NCBI GenBank assembly: GCA_019747815.1
Contig: JAIEQJ010000003.1
Span: 1-64,000 of the forward strand
Length of the DNA stretch: 64,000 bases
Origin: Hyphomonadaceae bacterium
Lineage (GTDB): Bacteria > Pseudomonadota > Alphaproteobacteria > Rhizobiales > Hyphomicrobiaceae
Direction: 5' to 3'
This document shows, piece by piece, positions 24,683 through 33,943 of this stretch. The first letter of the stretch is position 1. Each line of letters opens with the position of its first letter. The notes under the pieces are model-generated. The model searched no databases, was not told the DNA's origin, and saw nothing but the letters and a program-made list of their open reading frames with translations. Both the position numbers and the translations under genes were made by a program.

Positions 24683-25696
24683 ATGTCGATGAGCAGGAAC
24701 TGGAGAACGCTGGGCATTGCGGCCATGGTCCTGCTCGGGCTAGGGGCCCCGCTCGTTATCTATCCCGTCTTTCTGATGAATGTGTTGTGTTTTGCGCTGT
24801 TCGCCTGCGCTTTCAACCTGTTGATCGGTTATGTCGGGTTGCTGTCGTTCGGGCATGCCATGTTCTTCGGCTTTGCGAGCTATCTTTGCGCGCACGGCGT
24901 GAAGGAGTGGGGCTGGGATCCGCTTGTTGGCATTGCCGCCGGCACGGCCGTGGCCGTGGCGCTTGGTGTCATTGCAGGAGCGATCGCGATACGCAGGCAG
25001 GGGATATATTTCGCGATGGTCACGCTTGCGCTAGCGCAGATGGTCTACTTCTTCTGCCTGCAGGCCAGGTTCACTGGCGGTGAGGACGGCATTCAGGGCG
25101 TGCCGCGCCGGCACATCTTGGGCCTGTTGGATATCGCCAACGACCTCATCCTGTACTACGTGGTGCTGGTGATCTTTGCGGCCGGCTTCCTGCTCGTCTA
25201 TCGCACTATCCACTCACCGTTCGGACAGGTGCTCAAAGCCATCCGCGAGAACGAGACGCGTGCCATGTCGCTGGGGTACGCGGTCGATCGCTTCAAGCTG
25301 ATTGCCTTCGTGCTTTCAGCTGGCTTGTCGGGTCTCGCAGGTGCGACGAAGGCAATCGTCTTCCAGCTGGCCTCGCTGACGGACGTTTCCTGGCAGATGT
25401 CGGGAGAAGTGGTGTTGATGACGCTGTTGGGCGGGATGGGCACTATCTTCGGGCCGGTCATCGGTGCGGCCCTCATCGTCTCAATGCAAAACTACCTCGC
25501 CAGCCTGGATGAATGGGTGGTCGTGATCCAAGGCGTAATATTTGTCGCTGCCGTATTGTTGTTTCGCCGCGGCATTGTCGGCGAGACCATCGTGCTGCTA
25601 GCCCGCAGGTGCCAGAGACAGGCCGCCGGTTTGGAAGGCAGTATCGTCGTAGAGTCCGCCGCGCTTGACCGACGGCTGACGAGCGTGGCGCCTTGA
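24683..25696 (+). CDS. LivM-type permease, importer 1
   Basis: 337 aa, polytopic. GYVGLLSFGHAMFFG and TGGEDGIQGVPR are LivM hallmarks. A hydrophilic C-terminal tail of about 40 residues follows the last membrane helix. It forms the second membrane subunit with LivH. Its stop is separated by only a few bases from the next CoA ligase frame. Confidence 0.9.
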   Translation: MSMSRNWRTLGIAAMVLLGLGAPLVIYPVFLMNVLCFALFACAFNLLIGYVGLLSFGHAMFFGFASYLCAHGVKEWGWDPLVGIAAGTAVAVALGVIAGAIAIRRQGIYFAMVTLALAQMVYFFCLQARFTGGEDGIQGVPRRHILGLLDIANDLILYYVVLVIFAAGFLLVYRTIHSPFGQVLKAIRENETRAMSLGYAVDRFKLIAFVLSAGLSGLAGATKAIVFQLASLTDVSWQMSGEVVLMTLLGGMGTIFGPVIGAALIVSMQNYLASLDEWVVVIQGVIFVAAVLLFRRGIVGETIVLLARRCQRQAAGLEGSIVVESAALDRRLTSVAP

Positions 25697-25732
25697 GTGA
25701 CAGCCTCGGGATTGGGCATTCGAGGTTGTGTA

Positions 25733-27250
25733 ATGAGCAATATGGTACCCTGGGCGGCTCAGCTTTGCTCATTGGCTCGCCGATATGGCGATCGGATCGC
25801 CGTATCCACTCCGGAGGGGTCGATGTCGTACGCCGAGCTGGCAGCGTCGGCGGCAGGGGTTGCATTGCGACTGCGCGAGCTTGGTGTGGCTCAGGGCGAT
25901 CTGGTCGGGACGTTCTTGAGCAATGGACAGGCCGCAGTCTGGGCAAGCTATGGGCTGATGTGCAGCGGAGCGGCCGAGGTTGCAATCGACCCTGGCGTTT
26001 CCGACGAGGATCTCGCACACGCGGTGCGCCTCGTGGGTCTTGGTCGCGTCATCGCACCTCGAGATGCGGGCCCACGGTTTGGAAGGATCGGGGTCGTGGT
26101 GGCAGCCGTGGAGGACTTTGCCCCTGAGGTGAACGGGGATCGGTTGATCGAGCTCGCATCGGTGCCCGGGGCGGCGTGGGGCAAGATTCTTTTCACTTCA
26201 GGCACGACCGGTCGACCCAAGGCGATCGTGCATTCTCATGCCGGCCGGTGGGTTTCGGTGGCGCTACTGAGAGCTCACCTGCCATACCTCCCAGGAGAGG
26301 GTGATCGGATTCTGCTCATGACATCGTTCGTCCATGGCGCGTCGCTGCTGACCTATGCCTTTTTGGAGTGTGGTGCCTCGATCGAACTGTGCGCGGGGGT
26401 CGACGTCGATCTGATCGGTAGGCTGTTGGAGTCGGGCCAGATCAACGCTCTCTTTGCGCCACCAACGGTGCTCGCAAAGATCGTGGGTGCACTGCATGGC
26501 AAACGCTTTGATCACGTGCGCGCGATTTTTACAGGCACGGCGACCCTCAAACCGGCGCTATATGAGGCGGCTCGGGCCATGTTCGGCCCCGTGATCCGGG
26601 TGACTTACGGCATGACGGAGATCGTCAACCCGATCACGGTGCTGCCGCCAGCGGAGTGCGATGCTTGGTATCGGCAGGAAGTTGCGGACGCAGCGGGGAT
26701 CTGCCTCGGCTGGCCGGCATCGGGGGTCGAGGTTTGCATCCTGGACGAAGATGGCGGCAAGGTCGAAGGGGCGGCTGTCGGCCAGATTGCAGTTCGTGCG
26801 CGCCACATGTTCGCCGGTGCCATTGGGATGGACGGCTTTCGGCGCCATCCCTCCGACTCATTTCATGTGACTGGTGACCAAGGCTATGTCGATCGACGTG
26901 GGCGCCTATTCATCACCGGCCGCAGCGGCGACGTGATCAAAACGGGCGGATATAAGATGTTTCCCGAAGAGGTCGAGCGCTTGTTCGGGCGCGAGGTTGC
27001 GGTAGTGGGCTACCCATCCGACTACTGGGGGGAGATCGTCGTGGCCGTGACTGAAGGCACCAGCTCCGTCGGGGAGGAAGTGGATTGGTCGCGCGTGACG
27101 CGGCACTTGCGGCCGCGCGCATTCATGCATGTCGATCAGTTCCCGCGAAATGCGCAAGGAAAGATTCGGCGTGCGGCACTGCGTGAGCTGCTGCGCAAAC
27201 AGTACAGGCTGACGGACGGGCCGCATCCAGTCTTCACGCTGGTTGGCTAG
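25733..27250 (+). CDS. Second AMP-dependent acyl-CoA ligase of operon A
   Basis: 505 aa from the ATG at 25733; an in-frame GTG at 25697 directly after the LivM stop is the alternative. KILFTSGTTGRPKAIVHSH near residue 155, YGMTEIVN and the C-terminal GKIRRAALREL with catalytic Lys identify a class I adenylate-forming enzyme. It differs clearly from the ligase at 19070, suggesting that two acids (substrate and a later product) are activated. It is the last gene of operon A and converges with the GST genes. Confidence 0.87.
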   Translation: MSNMVPWAAQLCSLARRYGDRIAVSTPEGSMSYAELAASAAGVALRLRELGVAQGDLVGTFLSNGQAAVWASYGLMCSGAAEVAIDPGVSDEDLAHAVRLVGLGRVIAPRDAGPRFGRIGVVVAAVEDFAPEVNGDRLIELASVPGAAWGKILFTSGTTGRPKAIVHSHAGRWVSVALLRAHLPYLPGEGDRILLMTSFVHGASLLTYAFLECGASIELCAGVDVDLIGRLLESGQINALFAPPTVLAKIVGALHGKRFDHVRAIFTGTATLKPALYEAARAMFGPVIRVTYGMTEIVNPITVLPPAECDAWYRQEVADAAGICLGWPASGVEVCILDEDGGKVEGAAVGQIAVRARHMFAGAIGMDGFRRHPSDSFHVTGDQGYVDRRGRLFITGRSGDVIKTGGYKMFPEEVERLFGREVAVVGYPSDYWGEIVVAVTEGTSSVGEEVDWSRVTRHLRPRAFMHVDQFPRNAQGKIRRAALRELLRKQYRLTDGPHPVFTLVG

Positions 27251-27289
27251 GACGCGCCGGGCCGGAGTGGGCTGCGTTCGGAGCGCCAA

Positions 27290-27991
27290 CTAAACAGGAT
27301 ATCCAGGTGCCCGATGGGCAAGTCCGTCGAAGGTGTCGAGCATCCTGAGCCGCCAGGACGAGATGGGGTCGTGCTGATCGAGCAGCTTGAATGGGCTGAT
27401 GCAGCGCGCCCATTGGAAAGCGGCGAACGGGACGTAGTCGGCATAGGCGGGTGTGTCACCGGCAACGAATGACTGCTTCCGCAACACAGTACGCAGCGGC
27501 TCGAGAAGGTTTCGGAAAGCTACCACCCGAGTCGCCCGATCGGCACTCACCTCCTCCAGAGGTCTGCCATAGACCTTCTCGCGCGTTGCCCTGAAGTATT
27601 GTCGGTCCTTCGGGTGCAGGTGGGCGAGAATGTCGACAGCTAGGATCGGCGCCAGCGCCGGCAGGACGACGCGGTCGACCCAATCGTTGATGAATAGAGT
27701 GAGGTGCATCGCGCTGCTGCCTCCGAACAGGGAGGGGAGATGAGGATAGGATTTCTCGAGGTGGAGGGCGATGGCCCAGGAATCGGCAACGGTCGCGCCA
27801 CCATCGACGAGGACTGGGACCTTTCCTTGGCCCGACGCAGCGATCGCATCCTTTTCCGTGAAGCGCCAGGGGATCGCCTCGTGCGGCAAACCTTTGTGCG
27901 CCAGTGCCATCTTGGTACGCCAACAGCAGGGACTAAAGCGGCGATCATCTTCTGCCGCGGCGAGATCGTACAGTGTGAGCTTGTTGCGCAT
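27290..27991 (-). CDS. LigE-like glutathione S-transferase (beta-etherase family)
   Basis: 233 aa, start at 27991 behind GGAGG. The N-terminal thioredoxin-fold half has RFSPCCWRTKMALAHKG (S20 as the likely glutathione-activating residue) and KVPVLVDGG. The C-terminal half has LEPLRTVL and the family stretches DRQYFRATRE and FDGLAHR. From memory this pattern and the spacing resemble LigE, the Sphingobium beta-aryl-ether-cleaving GST, more than housekeeping GSTs. It lies 101 bp downstream of a YfcG/Nu-class GST on the same strand, so the pair probably forms an operon under the box at 28884. Confidence 0.72.
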   Translation of the reverse strand: MRNKLTLYDLAAAEDDRRFSPCCWRTKMALAHKGLPHEAIPWRFTEKDAIAASGQGKVPVLVDGGATVADSWAIALHLEKSYPHLPSLFGGSSAMHLTLFINDWVDRVVLPALAPILAVDILAHLHPKDRQYFRATREKVYGRPLEEVSADRATRVVAFRNLLEPLRTVLRKQSFVAGDTPAYADYVPFAAFQWARCISPFKLLDQHDPISSWRLRMLDTFDGLAHRAPGYPV

Positions 27992-28092
27992 AGCTGCACC
28001 TCCGTCATGAGAAGAGTCGCGGTCTGCAAGCGGGCTCTCTCGGTCGATGGCACTCGATCGCCTCCGGGCGGAAAATGTCCTCCGCGGGAGCG

Positions 28093-28800
28093 CTAGGTTC
28101 TTTGCCATCCGCTGCTGCGAGCAGTCTGACCGAACAAGACCTTCTTGCCCGCCTCGGTGACGGTTGGCCGACCTGACCAGGGCTTACCTTTGTCGTAGGC
28201 GGCGGTGACAGCGGGTCGCGCACGCACGGCTTGGAACCAGCGTTTCAGATTGGGGAACTCGTCGAGGTTCTGGGCGTGGCGCTCGTGAGGGACGATCCAG
28301 GGATAGGACGCCATGTCCGCAATCGAATAGTCGCCGGCGATCCAAGTACAGCCGGCCAAGCGACGGTCCAACACTCCGTACAGCCGATTGGTCTCATCGA
28401 CGTAGCGTTTGATGGCATAGGGGATTCTCTCGGGCGCATAATGCGCGAAGTGCGTATTCTGCCCTCCCATCGGACCGAGCCCCCCGACCTGCCAGAAGAC
28501 CCATTCCATGACGCCCTTGCGCGCGCGTATATCCCTGGGAAGGAACCGGCCTGTCTTTTCAGCGAGGTAAAGGAGGATCGCGCCCGACTCGAATACCGCT
28601 ATCGCCTCCCCGCCATCGGCGGGGGCATGATCGATGATGGCCGGCATGCGGTTGTTAGGCGAGAACGCCAGAAACTCCGGCTTGAATTGGTCGCCGGCAC
28701 TGATGTCCACGGGCTTGATGCTATAGGCAAGGCCAGCCTCTTCAAGAAAGATTGTGATCTTGTGGCCGTTGGGTGTGGGCCAGTAGTAGAGGTCGATCAT
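28093..28800 (-). CDS. yfcG: YfcG/Nu-class glutathione S-transferase
   Basis: 235 aa, start at 28800. YWPTPNGHKITIFLEE matches the YfcG N-terminus, with T9 and N11 at the glutathione-thiol positions; SPNNRMPAIIDH, FESGAILLYLAEKTG and FWQVGGLGPM are near-identical to E. coli YfcG. Nu-class enzymes act as disulfide reductases, and one from Novosphingobium removes glutathione from the beta-etherase product. Its neighbour is a LigE-like GST. Confidence 0.85.
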   Translation of the reverse strand: MIDLYYWPTPNGHKITIFLEEAGLAYSIKPVDISAGDQFKPEFLAFSPNNRMPAIIDHAPADGGEAIAVFESGAILLYLAEKTGRFLPRDIRARKGVMEWVFWQVGGLGPMGGQNTHFAHYAPERIPYAIKRYVDETNRLYGVLDRRLAGCTWIAGDYSIADMASYPWIVPHERHAQNLDEFPNLKRWFQAVRARPAVTAAYDKGKPWSGRPTVTEAGKKVLFGQTARSSGWQRT

Positions 28801-28883
28801 CCCGTCTCCTGCGATGGTGACTTCCGTTGCGATCCTTTGCGCACGGCTCGCAAGCTGCTCGCCGTGCATGAGCCTGCATTAAA

Positions 28884-28899
28884 TTGACTATACAGTCAA
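28884..28899. promoter_or_regulatory. TTGAC-N6-GTCAA box upstream of the GST pair
   Basis: TTGAC-TATACA-GTCAA, a perfect 5-bp dyad 84 bp before the YfcG-like start. It matches the boxes at 13320, 29176 and 50703 in arm sequence and spacer length. The central TATA-like bases could be part of the minus-strand promoter. Confidence 0.62.
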
Positions 28900-29171
28900 A
28901 TCTATCGTCGAGAGCCGACCTGTTGCGCTCTGGGATGCAAGGAACGACGAGGGCATGCATCGATGTCACCGCTTTGGTGGAATGCAGGTTGTGTATCACG
29001 TTCGCGCGAGGGTCGATGTCAAGCCACGACCCGCAAAATGCCCGTGAACGCGCATACTTCGTGTTCCTCGCGCGCATGAATGAAACGCATTTCGGCTGTT
29101 CAGTGTTGCCCGGATTCCAACCAAGCGCTTGACATCGAGCCAGCACCAAGCCAATCTGACTGTAGGTACGA

Positions 29172-29195
29172 TTTATTGTCTCACGAGACAATAAA
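29172..29195. promoter_or_regulatory. 24-bp perfect dyad at the aldehyde dehydrogenase promoter
   Basis: Two 11-bp arms, TTTATTGTCTC and GAGACAATAAA, are separated by AC. The core TTGTC-TCACGA-GACAA (29176-29191) has the geometry of the operon A boxes. It ends just before the Shine-Dalgarno sequence AAGGAG. A possible -35 TTGACA lies at 29129 with a weak -10 (CAATCT) 17 bp later, which would put the dyad at the transcription start, fitting a repressor. The rest of 28801-29208 shows no gene. Confidence 0.62.
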
Positions 29196-29208
29196 GGAGT
29201 GAACAAGC

Positions 29209-30681
29209 ATGGCGGCGTCGGCGCTTGCATCGGAGAGACCTGCATCGGCCAAGGGCATATTCGTCGACAACCGTTGGCAAGCGGGGACAACCGGACGAAC
29301 GCTTCCTGTGGAGGCACCAGCCGAAGGTCGGCAATTCTCCTGTATTGCTGCCGGCAGCAGGGAGGATATCGATGTGGCTGTCCGAGCGGCTCGGCGCGCT
29401 CGGGAAGGGGCTTGGGGTCGCTTGAATGCGACCGAACGGGGGCGGCTGTTGCAGAACCTTGGTCGGGTAGTGCTCGACCGCGGTGACGAACTTGCCGCGT
29501 TGGAAGCGCGCGACACGGGAAAGCCGCTGAAGCAGGCGCGCGCCGACGTAATCGCCACAGCACGCTATTTCGAGTTCTACGGCGGAGCTGCGGAGAAGGT
29601 GCACGGAGACACTCTGCCGTTTCTCAACGGGTACTTTGTTGCCACGATTCGCGAGCCTTACGGGGTCACCGGCCATATCATCCCGTGGAACTATCCCGCG
29701 CAGATGTTCAGTCGCACGTGTGCCCCAGCGCTCGCGGTCGGCAACGCTTGCGTCGTGAAGCCGGCGGAGGACGCCTGCCTCTCGATACTACGGATCGCGG
29801 AGCTTGCGGCCGGTGTCGGATTCCCGAACGGCGCCATCAATATCGTTCCGGGCCTGGGGGAGGAAGCAGGCGCCGCACTTGCGGCTCATGCGGGCATCGA
29901 TTTCGTCGCGTTCACCGGGAGTCCGGAGGTTGGCAGCCTGATCCAGGCGGCGGCCGCGCGCAATCACATCGGTTGCACGCTTGAGCTCGGCGGTAAGTCG
30001 CCACAGTTGATTTTCGACGACGCGGATCTGGAGGCAGCCTTACCGGTGGTCGTCAATGCAATCGTTCAAAACAGCGGCCAGACGTGTTCCGCGGGGTCAC
30101 GTGTTCTCATTCAGAAGTCAATCTACGATCGCTTTGTTGGACTGTTGGCAGACAAGTTCGCATCCCTGGTCGCAGGCACGCCCGAGATGGACCGCGACCT
30201 GGGACCAGTGATCAGTTTGCGGCAAAAGGCGCGGGTGGAGCGCTATGTGGCGAAAGCCAAGAGCGAGGGCGTGCCGCTGATTGCCAAGGGTCAGGTCGCT
30301 TCCGAAGTGCCGGCTCAGGGCCATTTTGTTGCTCCGGTGCTGTTCGGCCCTGTCCCCCGGGCGAATGTCCTCGCGCATGAGGAGGTCTTTGGTCCGGTGC
30401 TCGCAGCTCTGCCATTCGAGGATGAGGCTGACGGGGTCCGGCTCGCGAACGGTACTGACTACGGATTGATGGCGGGCGTTTGGACGTCGAACGGGGGTCG
30501 GCAGATGCGAGTGGCCAAGCAAGTGCGAGCCGGACAAGTCTACATCAACGGATATGGCGCCGGGCTCGGAGTGGAGCTGCCATTTGGGGGCACGAAGAAA
30601 TCGGGCCACGGACGCGAAAAGGGCTTCGAGGCCCTCAGGGAATACAGCCAAATCAAGACGATCATCTGGAACCACGGCTAA
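29209..30681 (+). CDS. NAD(P)-dependent aldehyde dehydrogenase
   Basis: 490 aa. The catalytic Cys is in NSGQTCSAGSR (C293) and the general-base Glu in LELGGKSP. The cofactor signature AFTGSPEVG and the C-terminal GGTKKSGHGREKG are present. It resembles betaine/aromatic-aldehyde dehydrogenases of the class 1/2 superfamily. It is the first gene of the plus arm of operon B and is followed after 13 bp by an SDR, a likely alcohol-to-aldehyde-to-acid pair. Confidence 0.9.
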   Translation: MAASALASERPASAKGIFVDNRWQAGTTGRTLPVEAPAEGRQFSCIAAGSREDIDVAVRAARRAREGAWGRLNATERGRLLQNLGRVVLDRGDELAALEARDTGKPLKQARADVIATARYFEFYGGAAEKVHGDTLPFLNGYFVATIREPYGVTGHIIPWNYPAQMFSRTCAPALAVGNACVVKPAEDACLSILRIAELAAGVGFPNGAINIVPGLGEEAGAALAAHAGIDFVAFTGSPEVGSLIQAAAARNHIGCTLELGGKSPQLIFDDADLEAALPVVVNAIVQNSGQTCSAGSRVLIQKSIYDRFVGLLADKFASLVAGTPEMDRDLGPVISLRQKARVERYVAKAKSEGVPLIAKGQVASEVPAQGHFVAPVLFGPVPRANVLAHEEVFGPVLAALPFEDEADGVRLANGTDYGLMAGVWTSNGGRQMRVAKQVRAGQVYINGYGAGLGVELPFGGTKKSGHGREKGFEALREYSQIKTIIWNHG

Positions 30682-30694
30682 GGGCGCGGCGGCC

Positions 30695-31444
30695 ATGCGA
30701 CTTGCCAGCAAAGTTGCTCTCGTCACTGGCGCCGCGTCCGGATTTGGCGCTGAGATCGCGCGCACATTCGCTCGGGAAGGGGCCAAGGTATCCCTCTTCG
30801 ACCTCAACGGGGAGGGAGTGAGGGCTGTAGCAGAGTCGATTGGATCATCGGCGATCGCGTTGCGGGGCGATGTCACCGTTGCCGAGGATTTGAGGTCAGC
30901 TGTCGACAAGACGGTGGAGGCGAACGGGCGCATAGACATCGTGGTCAACAATGCGGGATGGACGCATCGAAATCAGCCCATGTTCGAAGTCGAAGAGGCT
31001 GATTTCGATCGCGTCTTCGCCGTCAACGTAAAGTCCATCTATCACATGTCGCGAGCCATTGTTCCGTTGATGCGCAGCCAGGGTAGCGGCTGCATCATCA
31101 ACATGGGCTCGACGGCGGGCATCCGGCCCCGACCCGGGTTCACTTGGTACAACAGCACCAAGGGCGCAGTAAATTTGATGTCCCGCTCGATGGCCATCGA
31201 ACTTGCGCCGCATCGCATCCGTGTCAACAGCGTTGCTCCGGTAATCGGCGAGACGGCGATGCTCGGAGCGTTCCTTGACAAACCGGATACCCCAGAGAAT
31301 CGGGCGCGGTTCGTCGCCACGATTCCCCTTGGGCGGCTGTCGCGTCCCCCGGACGTTGCCAATGCTTGTCTCTATCTCGCATCGGACGACGCGGAATTCA
31401 TAACGGGGATCGTGCTGGAGGTGGATGGCGGCCGGACGATCTAA
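30695..31444 (+). CDS. SDR-family dehydrogenase
   Basis: 249 aa, start at 30695. TGAASGFG, NNAGWT, the catalytic Tyr/Lys in WYNSTKGAV and a C-terminal LEVDGGRTI form a complete classical SDR. In an aryl-ether pathway an SDR such as LigD oxidises the alcohol next to the ether; whether this enzyme does so cannot be told from sequence. It sits directly after the aldehyde dehydrogenase. Confidence 0.87.
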   Translation: MRLASKVALVTGAASGFGAEIARTFAREGAKVSLFDLNGEGVRAVAESIGSSAIALRGDVTVAEDLRSAVDKTVEANGRIDIVVNNAGWTHRNQPMFEVEEADFDRVFAVNVKSIYHMSRAIVPLMRSQGSGCIINMGSTAGIRPRPGFTWYNSTKGAVNLMSRSMAIELAPHRIRVNSVAPVIGETAMLGAFLDKPDTPENRARFVATIPLGRLSRPPDVANACLYLASDDAEFITGIVLEVDGGRTI

Positions 31445-31761
31445 TGGAACGTGCGTTCGCGTGCGAACATAACAAGGGTAAGGAACGGGGAGGAGACTGC
31501 AATGAGGGCTCCGGAAATCGGGCTGGCATCCGACTGGCGCGAGGGAGATGCCGGCGGCGCGCTGCGTTTGCGCCGATTCGCGCGGCCGCGAGTGGCTACG
31601 GGCTTGCGCCCTGAGCCAAGTCAGCCGATCGCGGCCGGCTATCCGCGTTTCTAACAGCGCAATGAAGCGGCACCGAACGGCCGCCGCCAACGCAAACACC
31701 AACAAGCCTGGGTGCGGCAGCCGGCCGCCATCAGGAGAGCTACGGGAGGAGGATGACGCGC
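31445..31761 (+). other. 317-bp leader with palindrome and a 50-codon frame
   Basis: GTTCGC-GT-GCGAAC (31455-31468) interlaces with GAACGTGCGTTC, an operator-like arrangement. At 31502 an ATG with a strong Shine-Dalgarno sequence (GGGGAGGAG) opens a 50-codon frame (MRAPEIGLASDWREGDAGG...) ending at 31654. It has no known domain and may be a leader peptide, a decayed start of a gene, or chance. Confidence 0.35.
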
Positions 31762-32967
31762 ATGATCATCGACCGTCGAAAAGTGCTCGCCGGCGCGGGC
31801 GCGCTAGCCATTCATCCGCGTGTTGCCAGGGCACAAACTCATGTCATCAAGGTCGGAGTGCCCATGCCGCTGTCAGGGCCTGCCGCTCTGTACGGGCAGC
31901 CTGCCCTCAAGGGAGCGGAAATGTTCGCAGCGGAGGTGAATGCGAGCGGTGGCGTCCTTGGGCGGAGGATTGACATCCTTGCCCGCGACAGCAAGGCCAG
32001 CGCCGACGAGGCCGTCCGGGTTGCGCGCGAGCTGATCCTCAAGGAGAACGTGCATTTCCTTGTCGGCACGATGACTTCAGCTGAAGGTCCGGCGGTTTCG
32101 ACGATTGCCAAGGAGGAGAAGGTCATCCTCATTGCGCCGATTCCAAAGACTGATCAGCTGACGGCGCCCAGGAATTTGCATCCTTACGTCTTTCGCACGG
32201 GGGCAAACACGACCATCGAAGGCCGGTCGTCCGCCGAGATCATGGCTAAATGGACTAACGTGAGAAAGGTAGCCACCATCGTTCACGACTATGCCTATGG
32301 GCAGGATGTGGCGAAGGCGTTCGTCGAGCACTTGAAGAGGCTGAGGCCCGACATCGAGGTGGTCGATCAACAGTGGCCGAAGCTCGGAGAGGCCGATTAC
32401 ACGCCGTTCATAAACGCCCAGCTCGCCAGGAAGCCCGACGCCGTCTTCTCGGGCATGTGGGGCGGCTATTTTGTTACGTGGGTGAAGCAGGCGAGACCTC
32501 TCGGTTACTTTGAGACTCTCGAAAATCGCATCATCAACCCCGCGGAGGTTGGGTCGATCGAGGTGACGCGCACGATGGGTGCAGACTACCCGTTCGGCAT
32601 CTGGTCCAACACGTACGACATCGCCCATTACGATGGGCAGTCGGAAGCGCACAAGAAGTACATCGAGCGTGTTAGCGCCTTCACCAAGCAGGATCCGCCG
32701 TCCACCTGGCCGATCACGACCTATGTCGCAATGCAGTTCTTGACCGAGGCAATCAAGAAGGCGAACTCAACCGATAGCGACAAGGTGAGCAAGGCACTGC
32801 TCGGGCTCACCATCGAGGCACCGTTCGGGAGGCAGACGCTCCGCGAGAAGGACCACCAAGCAGATCGTGGGCAGTTCTATGGAAGGATGGTCAAAGACGC
32901 ACGCGGTGGTCCCAACGCAGTCATGAGCGAGGTCAGGTACGTGGATCCGAAACCCTTCATGGACTAG
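31762..32967 (+). CDS. Solute-binding protein of LIV-type importer 2
   Basis: 401 aa. The signal sequence IIDRRKVLAGAGALAIHPRV is Tat-like. The mature part KVGVPMPLSGPAALYGQPAL is that of a type I HAAT binding protein. The ATG at 31762 is favoured over 31753 because GGGAGGAGG abuts the latter. The permease and ATPase genes follow. It differs from the binding proteins at 16679 and 48322, so a different ligand is likely. Confidence 0.88.
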   Translation: MIIDRRKVLAGAGALAIHPRVARAQTHVIKVGVPMPLSGPAALYGQPALKGAEMFAAEVNASGGVLGRRIDILARDSKASADEAVRVARELILKENVHFLVGTMTSAEGPAVSTIAKEEKVILIAPIPKTDQLTAPRNLHPYVFRTGANTTIEGRSSAEIMAKWTNVRKVATIVHDYAYGQDVAKAFVEHLKRLRPDIEVVDQQWPKLGEADYTPFINAQLARKPDAVFSGMWGGYFVTWVKQARPLGYFETLENRIINPAEVGSIEVTRTMGADYPFGIWSNTYDIAHYDGQSEAHKKYIERVSAFTKQDPPSTWPITTYVAMQFLTEAIKKANSTDSDKVSKALLGLTIEAPFGRQTLREKDHQADRGQFYGRMVKDARGGPNAVMSEVRYVDPKPFMD

Positions 32968-33049
32968 CCCATGGTGGCGCGCCCCTGGCTTGGCGAGTGC
33001 TCGCACTTCGCGGTTTGAGGGCAACACCTGTTACGCCGCGAGCGAGCAG

Positions 33050-33943
33050 ATGCTTGAATTACTCGACAGTGGTTTTGTCCTCGGCCAACTGCGCAGTGGG
33101 GTGACCACTGCAATCTTTCTTTTCCTCATCGCCTCCGGTTTGTCGCTGATCTTCGGGGTCTTGAGGATCATCAACTTCGCACACGGCTCCCTCTACATGA
33201 TCGGCGCCTACATCGCGTGGGACACGACTGCGCGGCTACCTGGCTATGGGGTGAGCTTTTGGGCGTCCGTCCTTGTCGCGGCATGCGTGGTCGCCGTCTT
33301 AGGCGCCGTCGTCGAACGATGCCTGCTGCGTTTCGTGTACAGACGCGAAGAGCACTATCAGCTCTTGTTCACTTACGCGCTGGTGCTGATCTTCTCAGAC
33401 GCCGCCAAGATACTATGGGGTACTGAGGCACATTCCGTGTCGCGGCCGCATGGGCTTGCAGGGAGCGTTGAGCTCGGGGGCGTGAGATTTCCGACCTATG
33501 AGCTGGTGATTCTGGCAATCGGCTCCATGGTAGTGATCGTGCTCTGGCTCTCGCTCAATCGCACGGGTTATGGCCGCATTATTCGCGCCGCAGCACTCGA
33601 CCGCGAAATGCTAGGTGCGCTCGGCACCGACGTTTCGTCCCTTTACACGACGATGTTCATGGCGGCGTCCTTCCTAGCCGGGTTGTCCGGAGCGCTCATC
33701 ACCCCGATTCGGAGCGTGGTACCCGGAATGGACGTCGAAATCATCGTCGATGCGTTCATCGTCGTTGTGATCGGAGGCTTGGGCTCACTGTGGGGGACGC
33801 TACTGGGGTCCCTCGTCTACGGCATGGTGCTTGCGTTTGGCATTGTCATTTTTCCACGCTTTTCCATCTTCGCTGCCTTCGCACTGATGGCGCTGGTCCT
33901 GATCATTCGCCCCTGGGGCTTGTTGGGGAGGCCCATAAGGTGA
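33050..33943 (+). CDS. LivH-type permease, importer 2
   Basis: 297 aa, polytopic. LFLIASGLSLIFGVLRIINF followed by AHGSLYMIGAYIAW is the LivH signature. The start at 33050 follows GAGCGAG; an in-frame upstream extension is unlikely. The stop overlaps the GTG start of LivM (GTGA). Confidence 0.88.
   Translation: MLELLDSGFVLGQLRSGVTTAIFLFLIASGLSLIFGVLRIINFAHGSLYMIGAYIAWDTTARLPGYGVSFWASVLVAACVVAVLGAVVERCLLRFVYRREEHYQLLFTYALVLIFSDAAKILWGTEAHSVSRPHGLAGSVELGGVRFPTYELVILAIGSMVVIVLWLSLNRTGYGRIIRAAALDREMLGALGTDVSSLYTTMFMAASFLAGLSGALITPIRSVVPGMDVEIIVDAFIVVVIGGLGSLWGTLLGSLVYGMVLAFGIVIFPRFSIFAAFALMALVLIIRPWGLLGRPIR

Noticed and set aside
27242-27290. GTTGGC ... GCCAAC pair between the convergent CoA ligase and GST genes as a terminator
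   Set aside because: The loop of about 37 nt is too long and no T-run follows on either strand.
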